Of a stretch of DNA of 64,000 nt, positions 63,143 to 64,000 are shown one piece after another. The translations under genes and the position numbers were made by a program. The stretch is from contig JAJFFV010000005.1 in the NCBI GenBank assembly GCA_021776475.1, positions 1,736,001 to 1,800,000 of the forward strand. Direction: 5' to 3'. The first letter of the stretch is position 1. Each line of letters starts with the position of its first letter. Below the pieces are notes generated by a model. The model was not told the origin of the DNA, did not search any database, and was given only the letters and a program-made list of their open reading frames with translations. This stretch comes from Parvularculaceae bacterium. Its GTDB lineage: Bacteria; Pseudomonadota; Alphaproteobacteria; Caulobacterales; Parvularculaceae.

Positions 63143-64000
63143 ATGGCCAAGAGGAAAACAGACTCAAAATGCATTAATCTTGCGTTGCAAGGTGGTGGCG
63201 CACACGGTGCATATAGCTGGGGCGTCATCGACTATCTGTTGGAAGATGAGCGAATTAGCGTTGAGGCAATTACCGGAGCATCAGCCGGAGCCATGAACGC
63301 GGTCGCATTGGCAGATGGCCTGGCGAAAGGCGACAAGGAAGAAGGACGAGAGCGCCTCCGCAACTTTTGGGAGGGCGTTCGCAATGCTGCGCGGTCAAGC
63401 CCACTGCGCCGGACACCGATGGATACCGTTTCCGGCACGTGGAATCTCGACAACTCGCCCGCCTATATGTGGTTTGACATGATGTCGCGAATTGTGAGTC
63501 CGTACCAATCTAATCCGTTCAATTTGAATCCGCTTCGCGATCTCGTCGCAGACTTGATTGACTTTGATCGGGTCAGGGCATGTCCGGTAAAGCTCTTCAT
63601 TTCCGCGACCAATGTTGAAACAGGCAGAGCCACTATTTTTGACAAGAAATCGCTGACTCCAGAGCACGTGATGGCGTCGGCGGCGTTGCCGTTGATGTAT
63701 CAGGCCGTTGAAATCGACGGTGTTCCATATTGGGATGGTGGTTATGTTGGCAACCCACCTTTGTGGCCGCTGTTTGAGCATTCAAAGTCGGATGATGTTG
63801 TGCTTGTGCAGATTAATCCGTTCACACGGCTTGGTGCTCCTAAATCAGCCAAGGAAATTCTTAACAGGATGAATGAAATCAACTTTAATGCGTCATTGCT
63901 TCAGGAACTGCGGTCGGTGGATTTCGTTTCTCGCCTTCTCAGGTCAGGTCGCCTCGAGGGAACTGGGTATCGACGCGTCCTTATGCATATGATCGAAGAT
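63143..64000 (+). CDS. Patatin-like phospholipase, partial at window end
   Basis: The frame starting ATG 63143 (GGAAGG upstream) stays open to the window end (286 codons visible). It begins CINLALQGGGAHGAYSWGVI (oxyanion GGGxxG), then ITGASAGAMNAV with the GxSxG Ser, and PYWDGGYVGNPPLWPLF with the catalytic DGG. This is a patatin-type lipase. Operon with bdhA suggests a role in PHB or lipid turnover. Confidence 0.9.
   Translation, partial: MAKRKTDSKCINLALQGGGAHGAYSWGVIDYLLEDERISVEAITGASAGAMNAVALADGLAKGDKEEGRERLRNFWEGVRNAARSSPLRRTPMDTVSGTWNLDNSPAYMWFDMMSRIVSPYQSNPFNLNPLRDLVADLIDFDRVRACPVKLFISATNVETGRATIFDKKSLTPEHVMASAALPLMYQAVEIDGVPYWDGGYVGNPPLWPLFEHSKSDDVVLVQINPFTRLGAPKSAKEILNRMNEINFNASLLQELRSVDFVSRLLRSGRLEGTGYRRVLMHMIED

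Overview
The window reads as chromosomal DNA of a flagellated, probably aquatic alphaproteobacterium of medium GC content. The clues are an alphaproteobacterial-type flagellin, a conjugation core typical of the class (DUF736, TraF-type S26 peptidase, DUF3363 relaxase), a bdhA-patatin pair, and a chemotaxis receptor ending in a WxxF pentapeptide. No rRNA, tRNA or CRISPR array was seen. Genes are separated by unusually many decayed gene fragments, so this is an accessory, eroding region; species cannot be assigned from sequence alone.

Layout. 0-3.2 kb: a conserved hypothetical protein, a flagellin with an internally duplicated variable domain, and the wreck of a CYP102-type P450 reductase. 3.3-6.9 kb: a two-gene operon (GMC alcohol dehydrogenase plus lipoprotein alkyl sulfatase) that could convert alkyl sulfates to aldehydes. 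7-8.3 kb: an unknown Cys-bearing pair. 8.9-10.7 kb: cbpA-cbpM followed by a shattered groEL 3' end. 10.9-21.9 kb: a stand-alone MprF-type synthase domain, several exported unknowns, a large secreted HExxH protein, and two tandem PD40 lipoproteins duplicated with a 66-bp perfect repeat.

22-33.4 kb: a chemotaxis island. The plus-strand operon is STAS-cheY-cheA-cheW-cheR(truncated)-cheY-small helical protein; facing it on the minus strand is MCP-cheB-PilZ; then a TonB-like protein and a second MCP. The only cheR here has lost its catalytic domain, although cheB and an MCP with a CheR/CheB tether (DWQEF) are intact.

33.7-39.5 kb: an IS110/IS1111-type insertion sequence followed by a reduced mobilizable element (DUF736, XRE repressor, AlpA-like HTH, TraF, relaxase). 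39.6-44.2 kb: cell-envelope genes (DsrE-like, M15 peptidase, L,D-transpeptidase, C39/papain-like exported protein). 44.4-50.5 kb: AraC/DUF6265 divergent pair, integrase fragment, Rieske oxygenase, alpha/beta hydrolase, and a frameshifted IS30 element with recognisable ends, then a second integrase fragment. 50.7-64 kb: exported unknown, SRPBCC-ArsR operon with a clear operator, Ere/ChaN-like protein, dienelactone hydrolase, two LysR paralogues around a sensor-less histidine kinase, AraC, cupin, MFS exporter, bdhA, and a patatin running off the end.

A loosely conserved intergenic sequence family (cores like GTCCRCT and AGCGGACATT) recurs in several gaps, and the IS30 copy sits inside one such site.
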